Program-made: the position numbers and the translations under genes
DNA from: Cyanophora paradoxa
Taxonomy: Eukaryota > Glaucocystophyceae > Cyanophorales > Cyanophoraceae
Assembly: GCA_004431415.1 (NCBI GenBank)
Contig: QPMI01000231.1
Coordinates: forward strand, 36,485-100,484
DNA: 64,000 nt
Direction: 5' to 3'
Notes under the pieces: model-generated
The model's input: only the letters and a program-made list of their open reading frames with translations
Databases searched by the model: none
Told to the model about the DNA's origin: nothing
Shown: piece after piece, positions 10,341-21,504 of the stretch
How the letters are laid out: each line of letters starts with the position of its first letter
Numbering within the stretch: the first letter of the stretch is position 1

Positions 10341-12239
10341 CTACTCGGGGCGGGAGCGCATGTGGCTGGCCTCCGCCTCGAGCTCCTGCAGGGGAGTGAG
10401 GCGGGTCGGGGCGCGCGGGGGGCGCGGGGCACCTCGACCGTGTCCCACGCCACGCGCGCCTCCTTCGAGGTCGCCCCGAACTTCGCCGTGGCCTGCGGGG
10501 GCGTCGGGGCGACGCGGGGCCGCCGCGGTGGGCGAGCGGGGCACCTCGCGGGCGCTCTCGATGGCGGCCTGCACCTTGACGGCCACCTCCCGGTCCTTCC
10601 TGCGCCCCGCGTCGCGCCCCGCCCCGCCCAGCCCTGCCCCGCCCGCCAACCCCTCGCGCACGCGTTCTCCGCCCGCTGGTACGGCTCCGCTTTCTCGGCC
10701 TTGAAGGCTGCGGGGCGTGGGCGGGGGCGCCGCGGGCGGCCGGCGCGGCGGCGCGCACTCTCGGAGACCTTGACGGCGGAGAGGCGCTGGTGGCCGGCCT
10801 CCGCCTCCAGCTCCTGCGCCGCGGCCCGTTGGCGGCGCCTGGCGGGGCGGGCGGGGAAGGGGGGCGGCGCGCCTCGAACGCGTCCCAGGCGGCGGCGGCC
10901 TCCTTGGAGCGCGGGCCGAATTTATTCGTCGCCTCCTGCGCCCGCGCCCGCGCCCGCTCGATCTTCCCCGCCACCATCTCCGACACCCTGCGCGCCGTCA
11001 TCCGCCGCCCGCCGCCGGGCCCGCCGCCGGCCCCGCCCCGCGCACTCGTTCTGGGCCATGTCCGTGGCGGCGGCTGCGGGCGAATAAGGGCGGTGCAGGC
11101 TTCATGGCAGGCATGGGGCGCTACCGGAGGGGTTGAAGTCGCCGAAGAAGGTGCCCTTGTCGAGCCGCTCCTGCCGCCCCGCCCCTCAGCGCCCCGCTCG
11201 CGAACGCCCGCCTGCAGGCGCGCGACCTCCCCGCGGACCTTCATCTCCGTCGACTCGCGGGGCCCGGAGCCCATGAAAGGCTGGAAGGTCGCGGCCTCCG
11301 CTGCGCGTACCCTCAGAGCGGCCGAAAGAGAAAGGAAAAGAAATCCAGCGCACGGGCGGCGGCCTGGACCGAAGCCTTGGCGGCGCTCTTGATGTGAGAG
11401 AGCTCGGCCTCGAGCTCCTGCGCGGGGGCGTCGGGCGGGATGCGACCACCGGAGCGCGGCGGCTCGGCACCTCGACGTCGTCCCACGCGACGCGCGCCTC
11501 CTTCGACGTGGCGCCGAACTTCGCGGACGCTTCCCGGGCCTTGGTGAGGGCCTCCTGGATGCGCTCGCCGAGGGACGCCACCGCCGCGTCGTCCAGCTGG
11601 ATCGGCGTCGACTTGCGGTTCGCGTAGGTCGGGACCTGCAGCGTCGACTCCCCGCCAGTCGGCTTGCCATCACGACCCTTCGCGTGCGCGACCTCAGCCT
11701 CGAGCTCCTGCCGCACTTCCGCGTGAGCGGGACAAGTGCGCACATGCGCGAATCGGCCAGGCCGGAAAGCGAGGCAGGGGGCCATCGGAACGAACCTCAA
11801 CAGCGTCCCAGGCACTGGCGGCTTCCTTGGAGCTGGCACCGAACTGCTTGGTCGCCGAGCGCGCCTTCAGGATCTCCTCCTCCAGGCGCCTCTGGGCGTC
11901 TCTGCATAACCGCAGGGGCAAAGCCGACGTCAGCATGGCTAGGTAATTCAACACGTAAAGACGCGAAAGACGAAGGCGGACGCACTCGAGCGACGCACAG
12001 ACGCCGAAAACGATCCGTGCACGCGCAACTGCCATCGGCAGATTAGAGACGGGGGGCAGCCTGGAGACTGTAGCAACCGGCCGCGAACCATTCTGTGCCG
12101 AGAAACGGGCCGGCTTCACGCCCACGAAGGCATTGCGGATTTTCGCCTTCGCGGCTTGCGCGCGCACGACGCCAGACTGTGCCGCCGGCGAAGGGCGGGG
12201 CAGCGCCGCGGGAACAGTGACTACGAACGACGCAGACAT
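10341..12239 (-). CDS. Plastid-targeted protein with four cysteine-less CP12-like repeats
   Basis: CP12 is the small intrinsically disordered plastid protein that links GAPDH and phosphoribulokinase in the dark. Its hallmark is an AWD-x-VEEL core followed by a-ASH. This gene starts at the ATG at 12239 with a presequence carrying an early Phe (MSASFVVTVPA) and then shows four copies of that module. Repeat 1 has FGASSKEAASAWDAVE then ELEAEVAHAK. Repeat 2 has FGATSKEARVAWDDVE then ELEAELSHIK. Repeat 3 has FGPRSKEAAAAWDAFE then ELEAEAGHQR. Repeat 4 has FGATSKEARVAWDTVE then ELEAEASHMRSRPE and stop (10341-10343). In every copy an intron falls just after the AWD-x-VE codons. A linker (LDKGTFFGDFNPS, about 11150) separates copies 2 and 3. 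Ordinary CP12 is one module of about 80 residues with redox Cys pairs. All four modules here lack the N-terminal Cys pair (replaced by F-G-x-x-S-K-E) and no C-terminal Cys pair is seen. Redox control like CP12 is therefore unlikely; a scaffolding role is inference. Confidence 0.72.
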
Positions 12240-12502
12240 AGTTGTGCGTGTGTCGCTCGTTGAACGCTTGTGTGATCGATGGGGGGGTACTCCCAGAAGC
12301 CGCTCTCTGTGCGGCAGTGCGCGCGACCTACTACGTACACACTGGAAGCCTAGGCGGGAGCGATGTGAGGAGCGAACGTCGACTGTAGAAGCCGACTTCG
12401 GGATGCCCTAGGCCTCACCGTCGGACGTCTACGTGCCCCGCCGTCAGGGTCGACTCGGCGACGTCGACGTCGACCCGCTAATAGGGCCGCTATAGGCATA
12501 AA

Positions 12503-15500
12503 CTATGAACTCCGCTGCGCTCGATCCGATGGGCAGTGTGCAGAATTCGAGACTAGTACGCGCGACGCTAGCTGGGGGATGCGGAGGGGTGCTTTGGTGC
12601 GGAGGAGGGGACGAGTGGCCGGTCGACGACGCGAATCTTGAGGTTGATAAAGGGCCGGGGCGCCGGCGCGCCTGGCGCGCCGGCGCCACTCGCCGATGGG
12701 CCGCCCCCTGGGAGCTGGGACGGCACCTGCCGAGCGCGTCAACCAGGGGCGCGTGGCCAGGGAGGGCGGGGGCGTGCTCGCCTTCGCGGCGGGCTGCGCC
12801 TGGGCGCCCCCTCCAAGGCCCGATCCATGGGCAGGGCCTGCAGGAGGCGCGGCGTGGAGGGCGTGGCCCGGAGGCGGGCGGGCGGCATGAGAGGGCGCAG
12901 GGCGAGCGGTGGGGGCAGAGGAGGACGGGAGCAGGGTCTGGGTGTTGCCCGGGGGTTTCCCGGGCACGGCGTCGGGCGGCTGTGGGCCACGCTCCCGCTT
13001 CTTGCGCCTCGCCTGCGGGGCATCCGAGGCCACGGGAGCCGACGCTGCGGCCTCCTGGCGGAGCCCGTCGGGCGGCTCTGCTGCCGGCCCTGCCGCACCC
13101 GGACCAGCCGGAGAGGGGCGGGACGATGGCGACGCGGCCGCCGCTGCTGATCCGTCAGCTGTCGCCTGGGCACCAGCGCACTTCGAGGTGCTGTTCGCAG
13201 GGGTTGCGGCGCCGCTGGCGAGGGGTGGGGCTGACGGCGGCGGGGCGGGTTGGTTCGATGACGCGGCGTCTGTTGGGAGGGGAGGGGGGGGAGGCGACGG
13301 AAGCGAAGACGCGCTCGGGCCAGCACAGCCCGGTGCTGGCGCGGGCTCGTCCAGCACGGGCGCCGGCGCCGGCTCCTCCCGCTTTCCCGAGGGACCCTCC
13401 TTCACTGCGATCGAGGGGCGGGGGGTGAGGCGCGCGAGGGTCGCCGGCGCCGGCAGCGCACGGATGACCCCGCGGTTTAGACTTGAGAGGCAGCGGACCC
13501 TGCCGGTGACCTGCAAGCGGGTGAGGGGCGCGGCAATGGGGCCGGGGCGGGCGCACCCGCTGCTGGCCCTCGTCCCACACGCGCCGGCACAGGTACACCG
13601 CGTCCCGCGCCCTGCCGCCCCTCAGCAGGGGGCGGGGCGGGAGGGGGCGGGGGGGAGGACTTCTTCTCGGTGAGGGCGGCCGGGGGCCGGGGCTGGGCGA
13701 CGAGGTCGGGCTCGAGGGCGAGGCGGCGCTCCTTGTAGGCCCTCCAGTACTGCCGCCCCGAGCGAGCTCCCGCGTCAGCACGAAGGAGCCCCTCGACGAG
13801 GCGTCAGGGGCGAGCCGGGAGCGGGCCGCACCGGGACCGTCAGCACCGCCGCCCGGCCTGCGCGCGCGCTCAGCGAGGGCGGAGAGGGCGGGTGGGAGGG
13901 CGCGCCGATGACCGCCCCCAGGGGCTGCGTCTCCACGTGCGGCTCCCCGTCGATCATGCCTGCGGGTGCGGTGAGACGGGGCGGAGAGGCGCCGCTCCAG
14001 AGGACCGCCGGGGAGGGACCTTCCCAGATCTCGCCGCGGGTGAGGGGGCGCGGCTGCTCCTCGGGGGCGACGTCGACGTGCTCGCGGCTGTAGAACCAGG
14101 CGACCTCGACGCGGCCCTCGTCGTGCCGCCCCGCCGGCTGCGCCGCCCCCGCCTCAGCCCCGCGCGCCGCCGCGCGCCGGGGGACGGCACCATGAGGATG
14201 CGGACGACGCGGGCGACCCAGAGGGCCGTCCCGCCCTCCGCCGCCATCCGCACGCAGTCGTTCACGGCGAAGCGCGACTCGCCCAGCTGCACCGCATCGT
14301 AGCTCTCCGTCCCGTCCTCCAGCCGCCCCAGGAGCCCGATGGGCAGCACCGGCCGCGAGTCGACCTCCGCCTCCCACGCAACCGCCCCCCGCACCGCCCC
14401 GCCACGCTTCGCCCGCCGCCTGATCACGCTCCCCGCCGAAGACGCCGACGCCGCCGACGAGACCCGGCTCTCGTCCGAGTCGCTCCCCCCTGCGCCGCCG
14501 TCAGCCCATCACCCGCTGGCGCACGCCTTGAGAGAGCAGCACCTGGCTCTCCCGACGGGCCCAGCGACGTGTCCCCTGCCAACAGATTCGGAGCCCTCCG
14601 AGAAGCTAAGCTGCTTTTGGCGCCGCGCGAACCCGCAGGGGCGCGGCCGGGGCCCCCGCCCCGACCCCGCCCTCTCCCCCGGCCCCGGCCCCGGCCCCGG
14701 CCCTGGCCCCGGCCCGGGCCCCGAACTCGAACTCCGATGGCGCCCGCCTCCGACTGAGCGACATCCGCCGGCTCCGACGCTTGCCCCGACAGACTCCCCG
14801 TCGCCTGATCCGGGTCCGTCGACGCTTCGCCGACACGGGATCTCTTGCTGGCTCCAATCCTTTCCGTGACTGGCTCTCCGTCCGCGGCTTCCGCGGTTCG
14901 CTTCCAGGCCAATGCGCCGCGCGCTGCACCGCGTCCCGATCCACGGCCGCTGCCACCACGACCTCGCCCGCGACCCGCGCGCCCCCGAGTCTCGACACCA
15001 GGGCCAGACTCTGCTGGTGGCGCGGGAGCAGCCTCGTGGGGCGCGGCGGCGGCGGCCGCATCGCCTGCTACGGCTGCAGACTCCCGGGCCACCTCGCGCG
15101 GCGTGGGGCCCGAGGAGCGCGCGCCCCGACCGCGCCCTCGGGCGCGCGGGCCGCGAGCTGCCCGGCTCCTGCCGCGGCCGCCTCTCGACGATCGATCCGT
15201 CTCTGGCTTGCTGTCGGTGCTGCTCGCAGCGCCACGCGCCGCTGCACCCCCGCCTCGACTGGAGCTCGCTGTCCGGCCCCGCCCGCGGCCTCGAGAGCCG
15301 CGAGCTCCGCGCGCCGTCGCCCAGCTGGCTTCTCCAGCGCTTTTGGGCGCCGCGGCGATTGCGGGGGAGGTGCTGGATGGGGCTGCCGAGCCGGAACTAC
15401 CGTCAGCCACCTCAGGCGACGCCTGCCCTGCCCGTGCGCCTCGTCCTCGGCTGGAAGATCCTGCCCTGCCCCGTCCGCCTCTGCGACCGCCTCGAAGCCC

Positions 15501-15780
15501 GCGTTGAGTGCCGTGCGCTGATGCCTGCTCTGCGCTGCTCTCTCGGGAGCTCAGGCCAGCGCGGCCGCCGCGACCTCGCCCGCCGCGTCCTTTCCTGGGT
15601 TGGTCGGCTGGGGTTGAACGATGTCCTACGTGCGCATCCGCCGCGGGCGAAGCTGGTGCAGCTGAGCTTTCCAAAGCAGCGCCGGCCTCTCCCCGGTCAT
15701 CTTCTGCTGTGCTGTTCTGCTGCGCATTGCGGGGGCACGCTTTAGTCCGTCGAACGAACAGCGCATTTTGAAACCACGCG
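12503..15780 (-). CDS. RGG-rich BAH-domain nuclear protein
   Basis: The 5-prime part (about 15700-14500) encodes a long Arg-Gly-rich region with many RGRGRG and RGGRGRG blocks, typical of RNA-binding nucleolar or chromatin proteins. A BAH-like domain follows. Its strands are seen in GESRFAVNDCVRMAAEGG and LWVARVVRILM (about 14290-14190), then VEVAWFYSREHVDV (about 14110-14060) and DAVYLCRRVWDEGQQRV (about 13600-13550). This is the order and spacing of BAH modules, which read nucleosomes or bind chromatin partners. The C-terminal third is Pro/Ala/Ser-rich and ends with a stop at 12503-12505. The start is not settled: the long frame begins upstream of 15780, and an acceptor-like GCGCAG near 15730 suggests a further 5-prime exon. 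Which chromatin complex it serves cannot be told. Neighbouring genes give no functional clue. Confidence 0.55.
12659..12687. repeat. Perfect GC inverted repeat with one-base loop
   Basis: Two 14-base arms (GGCGCCGGCGCGCC at 12659-12672 and its exact reverse complement at 12674-12687) flank a single T. It lies in the 3-prime part of the BAH gene. It is a strong potential hairpin; GGCGCC/GCCGGC words are common in this genome, so it may be incidental. Confidence 0.8.
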
Positions 15781-16578
15781 CACCAGCTTCTCGCCTTTCC
15801 GAAACCGCTTTTTGAGAGGGACGCTCGCTGACGAGGACGGGAGCAGATCCGCCGCGCTGTCCTTCTCTTGGGAGCGGTCAAATCTCTCTCGCATCTCCGC
15901 GCAATGCCCCAGGTGCGCGGCCGGCTCCCAGGTGTTCGACGACTCCGGCCAGCCATGCCTTCCGGTGAGCTCAAAAAAGGCCCAAAACCTCTATTAAGCG
16001 TGCTCCACGAACCACTTGATCAGGTACTCGAAGCCGCGATGTCTGTGGGACAAGCGCCGGGCGCAAATGCGCTCGACCTCCCATTCCTCGTCGCTGCTGT
16101 CATTTGACCGTTTCCGCCTCCTCGCCATGTCGGGAACACGACGGGAACGTCGGGAAGGCCACGATGGGTACACGAAAGCCTCGTCTGCTGGGTACTTCGG
16201 GCTTGCAAAAAGTCGGACTTACCAGGAGAGTCGAAGCCTCTGTCTCTTCGAGGAAGGTTCTGCGGTGCGTGCGAGGGCGTTCCGGGTCGTCCTAGGGAGC
16301 TTATTTGTAGCGGGCGATCACCGCGCCTGCGCGAGTTTCGAAAAGCCGCGGGTGCCTAGCGCGCGGACGCTCACGCGCACCTGCGCGATCACATCAAGGT
16401 CTCCATAGAATGACGATAACACTCCATTCTAGTGGCCGCCCGCGCGCGATGCCATGATGATAGCCTTGCCGCCGATTGCACCTTGTGGAATTCTTAGCCA
16501 GCGTCCACGCGTGCTTCTTGTTCGTCTCAGGCTTTACTAATGCGCATCGGCAGACTTCGGTCGCCATCCGGCCTCACC
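15781..16578. other. Divergent intergenic region upstream of the first ATPase copy
   Basis: Lies between the 5-prime region of the RGG/BAH gene and the ATPase start at 16579. It may hold an unrecognised 5-prime exon of the BAH gene. No protein-like frame with family similarity was found. Confidence 0.4.
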
Positions 16579-19500
16579 ATGGCCGGCGGTGCAATTCAGA
16601 TGAGGGACATCGCGATGGCCGTCCCCGACGACCGGTGCGCGCAGTCTTCTCTTTGCGCAGAGTTGCATAGTCGAACGCGCACTCTACAGGTACACGGCAG
16701 GAAACGCCGTGGGCGCCATGCGGCGGTCGGTGGAGGTGCGATAGCGCAATCGCTTGCAACGCTGCGAGTCTTGAGGGTCGCGCAGCTCCAGCAGATGCGC
16801 CGATCGATCGAAATGGGGGGCCGCAGAAGCATCGAAATGGTTTTTTCTTTCGTTCTTGCCCTTTTCCCTGCTGTTCCAACTCTTTTCTTGCAGGCCGCGA
16901 AGGCGGCTGGTGACCGGAGGGCGAGCATCCAGATGCAGGACCCAGCGATGCGTGCTCAGACACAGGAGAACATTCGCCGCTCCATCGATCTGGTGCGCAG
17001 TTGGTCGTGCTGGCACTTGCCCACGGGCCCCTCATCGTCAAAACAGATCGCCAAGGCGCAAGAAGTGAAGCAGAAGACAGAGGCGGCGGCGCAGGCGGCG
17101 AAGGAGGGGAAAAAGGTAGAGGCGAAGGTATGCGGTTGGGCGCGGCGGGACAGGGCGCGGGGCGGCGGGGGCGCTGAGCGGGGGCGGGGCGGCAGGACAA
17201 GCCGCCGGTGCCGGAGGTGGACGACCACCAGATTCCGATGGAGGAGCTGTGCCGGCGCTACGAGACGGACCTCGAGCGCGGCCTCACGCAGGCCACCTTC
17301 CAGGCACACCTCCAGCAGTACGGGCCCAACGCCCTCACCCCGGCCAAAGTCACCCCGCAGGCCCGCCCGCCCCGCCCCGCCTCGCCCAGCCCAGCCCCGC
17401 CCCTCTGACCAGGCGCGCAGTGGGTCAAGTGCGTGGGTCGTTCGCTGCGGTTGGACGGCGGCTGAGCGGGGCGCAGGTGGCTGATGCAGATGGTGACGCC
17501 GTTCGCAATCATCATGTGGATCGCCGCCGTGCTGTGCTTTATCGGCTACAGCCTCGACCGCCACGCCACCGACAACGTGCGACCGCCCTACTCGCCCGCT
17601 CCCCAGCTCCCCCCGCCGGTCGCATCGGAGGGCCCGTGCGGCGCGCCGGGCAGGAACCGACGGGCGGCGCAGATCATCCTGGCCATCGCCCTCATCATCG
17701 TTATCTTCGCGACGGGCACCTTCGCCTGGTACCAGGTCCGCGGGGCGGGCGCGGGGCGGGGTGCGGGGCCCGAGGCGCGGGCGGGGCGCAGGAGAAGCAG
17801 TCCGGGGCGATCATGGACAACTTCACGAAGATGCTCCCGACGATGGCGCGCGTCGTCCGTGACGGCCGCAAGGAGGGTGCGACCGGCAGGGGAGCGCCGG
17901 CGGGGCCGGCGTGACGGCCCGGCAGACGTCGACGCGGTGCAGCTCGTGCCGGGCGACATCGTCGAGGTGCTCGCCGGGCAGAAGATCCCTGCCGGTGCGC
18001 CCCGCCGCCGTCCCGCCCCGTTCCGCCGCGCTGACGACCCCGCGCAGACATCCGCATCGTCGAGGTGCGGGGGCTGGGCCGGAGCGGGCTCCGGCCGGGG
18101 CGCCGACGGGGGCTAACGGGAGGCGGCAGGCGGCGAACTTCAAGGTGGACAACAGCTCGCTGACGGGGGAGACGGAGCCGCAGAGCCGCAGCAAGGACTG
18201 CACCGACCCGAACATCTTCGAGACGAAGAACCTGGCCTTCTTCTCGACGCTGGCCGTGGAGGGGACGTGCAAGGGCGTCGTCGTCTTCACGGGCGACCGC
18301 ACGCTGATCGGCAAGATCGCGTCGCTGGCGAGCGGCGAGAACATGGAGAAGCGCAAGAGCCCGATCGCGCACGAGATCCACAACTTCGTGATCATCATCG
18401 GCATCGTCGCCTTTGCCCTGGGCATCATCTTCTTCGGGGTGGGCTTCAAGGTGTACGGCTCGGGCAAGGTGATCGAGATCATCGTGCTGTCGATCGGCAT
18501 CATCGTGGCGAACGTGCCGGAGGGCCTGCCGGCGACGGTGACGATGTGCCTGACGCACGCCGCGCACACGATGGCAAGCAAGAACGTCCTCGTCAAGTCC
18601 CTCGAGGCCGTCGAGACCCTCGGCTCCACCTCCACCATCTGCTCCGGTGCCGCCCCCCGGCCCCGCCCGAGCCGGCGCCCGTCGAGCGCGACGCGCAGAC
18701 AAGACGGGGACCCTGACGCAGAACCGCATGACCGTCGGTGCGGGCGGCGCGCGAGGGGCGCGCAAGGGCGCTGACGCGCGCCGCAGTGAAGCTCTTCTAC
18801 GGGCTGAAGCAGTGGCGCACGACGGACGACTTCGACCAGTCGATCGAGAAGTTCAGCACGAGCGACGCGGCGTTCCAGATGGTGCACAAGGTCATGTGCC
18901 TCGGCTCCAAGGCGGTCTTCAACCCGGACCCGGAGAACATGACGAAGCCGATCTTCGAGCGCCTCACCTTCGGCGACGCCACCGAGTCCGCCATGATCAA
19001 GTTCTGTGAGAGCATCCGCAACATCGAGGACGTGCGCCGGCCCCTCGCCTCGCGCGCCCGCGCCGGCCAACGCTGGGCCCCGGCAGCACCGCGCCGAGTA
19101 CCCGAAGATCATGGAGCTGGCGTTCAACAGCAAGAACAAGTTCGCGCTGTCGATCCACGAGGACCCGAAGGCGGACCGCCGCTTCCTCGTCATGAAGGGC
19201 GCCCCGGAGCGCATCATTGACCGCTGCAACCGCTTCATGCAGGCGGACGGCTCCGTCATCCCCATGACCGCCGACATCAAGCGGCAGCTCAACGAGAACA
19301 ACGAGAACCTGGGCGGGCAGGGCATGCGCGTCCTCGGCCTGGTGCGCGGGGCCGTCGGGCGCCCCGGCGGCTCCAGCGGGGCCTGACGGGGCGGGGGCAG
19401 TGCTATGAGAACCTGGACCCGATGACGTACACGAAGGACTACGTGTTCGACGTGGAGCAGGGCAACTACCCGATGGACAACATGATCTTCGCGGGGCTCG

Positions 19501-21504
19501 CCGCCCTCATCGACCCCCCCAAGGAGACCGTCCCCTTCGCCGTCGCCAAGTGCCAGGGCGCCGGCATCAAGGTCATCATGGTCACCGGTGCGCCGCCGCG
19601 AGGTGGGGGGCGGCGCGCGGGGGCCGAGGCGCGCGCAGGCGACCACCCCGTGACGGCGGCGGCCATCGCGCGCGAGGTGGGCATCATCAAGGGCGACACG
19701 AAGGAGTCGATCGCCAAGCGCCGCGGCTGCCGCCCCGAGGAGGTCAAGGAGAACGTGCCAGCCATCGGTGCGGCGGCGGCGCGCGCGGGGGGCGCTGGAG
19801 CGTCCTGAGCGGGGCGGGGCCGGCGCAGTGATTGCGGGGACGCAAATCGCCGACTTCAAGGATTCGGACTGGGACTTCGTGCTGGGGCACCCCGAGATCG
19901 TCTTCGCGCGCACGACCCCCGAGCAAAAGCTCATCATCGTCGACGAGAATCAGAAGCGCGGAGCCATCGTCGCCGTCGTGCGCCCGCCGCCGCGCGCGCG
20001 GCCGCCGGAGGGTTGAGGGGCGCGGCGGGGCAGACGGGCGACGGCGTGAACGACTCGCCGGCGCTGAAGAAGGCGGACATCGGGGTGGCGATGGGGATCA
20101 GCGGGTCGGACGTGTCGAAGGAGGCGGCGAAGATGGTGCTGCTGGACGACAACTTCGCGTCGATCGTGGTGGGCGTCGAGGAGGGCCGCATCATCTTCGA
20201 CAACCTCAAGAAGTCCATCGCGTACACCCTCGAGCACCTGGGCGCCGAGGTCGTCCCCTACCTCATATCCTTCATCGCCGAGATCCCGCTCCCCATCACC
20301 ACCATCCTCATCCTCGCCATCGACCTCGTGCGCGCCCCCGGCCCGCACGCGGCCCGCCGGTCCCGAGCCAGGGCGCAGGGCACGGACATCTTCCCCGCCA
20401 TCTCCTTCGCCTACGAGAACGTGCGTGGGGCGGGGCGGGCGGCTGCGGGGCGCGCGGGGGCCCTGACCGGCGGGCGGCAGGCGGAGAGCGACATCATGCT
20501 GCGGCCGCCGCGCAACCCGAAGGTGGACCGCCTCGCCGGCTGGCGCCTCTACCTCTACGCCTACTTCGTGACCGGCGTCGTCATCCTCGGCGGCACCCTC
20601 TTCACCTACTTCATCGTCTTGATCGACCACGGGTTCCAGACTTCCAAGCTGATGGGCGTTGCGGCGAACTGGAAGGAGGACAAGTGGCCCGTCGAGATTC
20701 TCTGCAACAAGCCAAGTGCGGAGAACAAGGAGGATTTCGAGAAGTACTGCACGCCTGACTGCAGGTTCCCCGACACGGCGGACGGCTGGACGTTCGCGCC
20801 CATGAACTCGACCTTTGTCAAGCCCGTCAACGGCAGCCTCGCTGCCTACAAGTGCGAGCTGCCCCACGGCGCGACCGTCTTCCAGTCCCCCTGGATGGTG
20901 CCGCCCCGCCACGCGCCCACCCGCCTGCTTCATCGCACCTCACTTGTCCCTCAGAATCCCGAGTACCGGCACTACACGCAGCGGGTGGTGAACACGGCGG
21001 TCTGGTTCTCGATCGTGATGGGCCAGTGGGGCGGCATCGTCGCATGCAAGACCCGCAAGCTCTCCGTCTTCACGCAGGGCATGAAGGTGCGCCGCCGCCG
21101 CCCTGCCTGACCGCGCGATGCCAGCGCCTGAGCCCAACCCAGAACGCGTTCATGAACTATTGCCTCCTCTTCGAGGTCGCCCTCTCGGTCTTCCTCATCT
21201 ACACGCCCGGCATCCAAGAGGGTGCGCGCGGCCTTCTCCATACGCGCGTATGCATGCACGCCGGCCGCCTGTTAACGCTGGCCATGGCTCCCCACCAGTC
21301 TTCGGGACGGCCAACCTCAACATCAAGTTCTGGTTCACCAGCGCGCCGTTCGCGCTCTGGCTCATCGTCGTCGACGAGATTCGCAAGTGGGAGATCCGCC
21401 GCAGTGCGTTCCATCCCACGTAAATCCCTCCACCCACGCTCCGCTTACGAATCCGCATGGCGATAGATCCCGAAGGCTGGATCGCCTTCTGCACGTACTA
21501 CTGA
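16579..21504 (+). CDS. Na+/K+-ATPase alpha-type P-type ATPase, copy 1
   Basis: P2C-type cation pump. The ATG at 16579 gives [19 protein letters not shown], spliced at a GTGCG donor to [15 protein letters not shown] and then [15 protein letters not shown]. The catalytic body follows in order: [20 protein letters not shown] (M1), a TGET-type actuator loop ([17 protein letters not shown]), [12 protein letters not shown] (M4), [12 protein letters not shown] split from TICS by an intron at about 18645-18697, MKGAPERI (nucleotide site), [24 protein letters not shown], and M5-M6 with IDLGTD. The C-terminus [14 protein letters not shown] ends in the Tyr-Tyr found in animal Na,K-ATPases (stop 21502-21504). 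The M7-M8 extracellular loop is long and Cys-bearing (about 20630-20960). M5 reads [11 protein letters not shown] where animal pumps have the K+-site Ser-Asn; M8 reads [12 protein letters not shown] without the usual Asp. Ion preference may therefore differ. A second copy lies inverted downstream. Confidence 0.9.
17130..21504 (+). repeat. Left arm of large inverted duplication (ATPase copy 1)
   Basis: This stretch is repeated on the minus strand at about 22551-26760. From about 18000 to 20620 the two arms look nearly identical, introns included, with only scattered single-base differences. Identity breaks in the first intron region (about 17577-17640), in the M7-M8 loop exon (about 20630-20960) and in the intron at about 21223-21300, and resumes to the stop codon. 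Confidence 0.85.

Noticed and set aside
17823-19937. A 700-codon minus-strand frame across ATPase copy 1
   Set aside because: Antisense shadow of a GC-rich coding region. The plus strand carries all the ATPase motifs, and the mirror frame recurs in copy 2 only because the DNA is duplicated.
16579-21504. Animal contamination, because Na,K-ATPase is animal-like
   Set aside because: Intron style, composition and cation-site residues differ from animals, and Na,K-type pumps are known from several algae.
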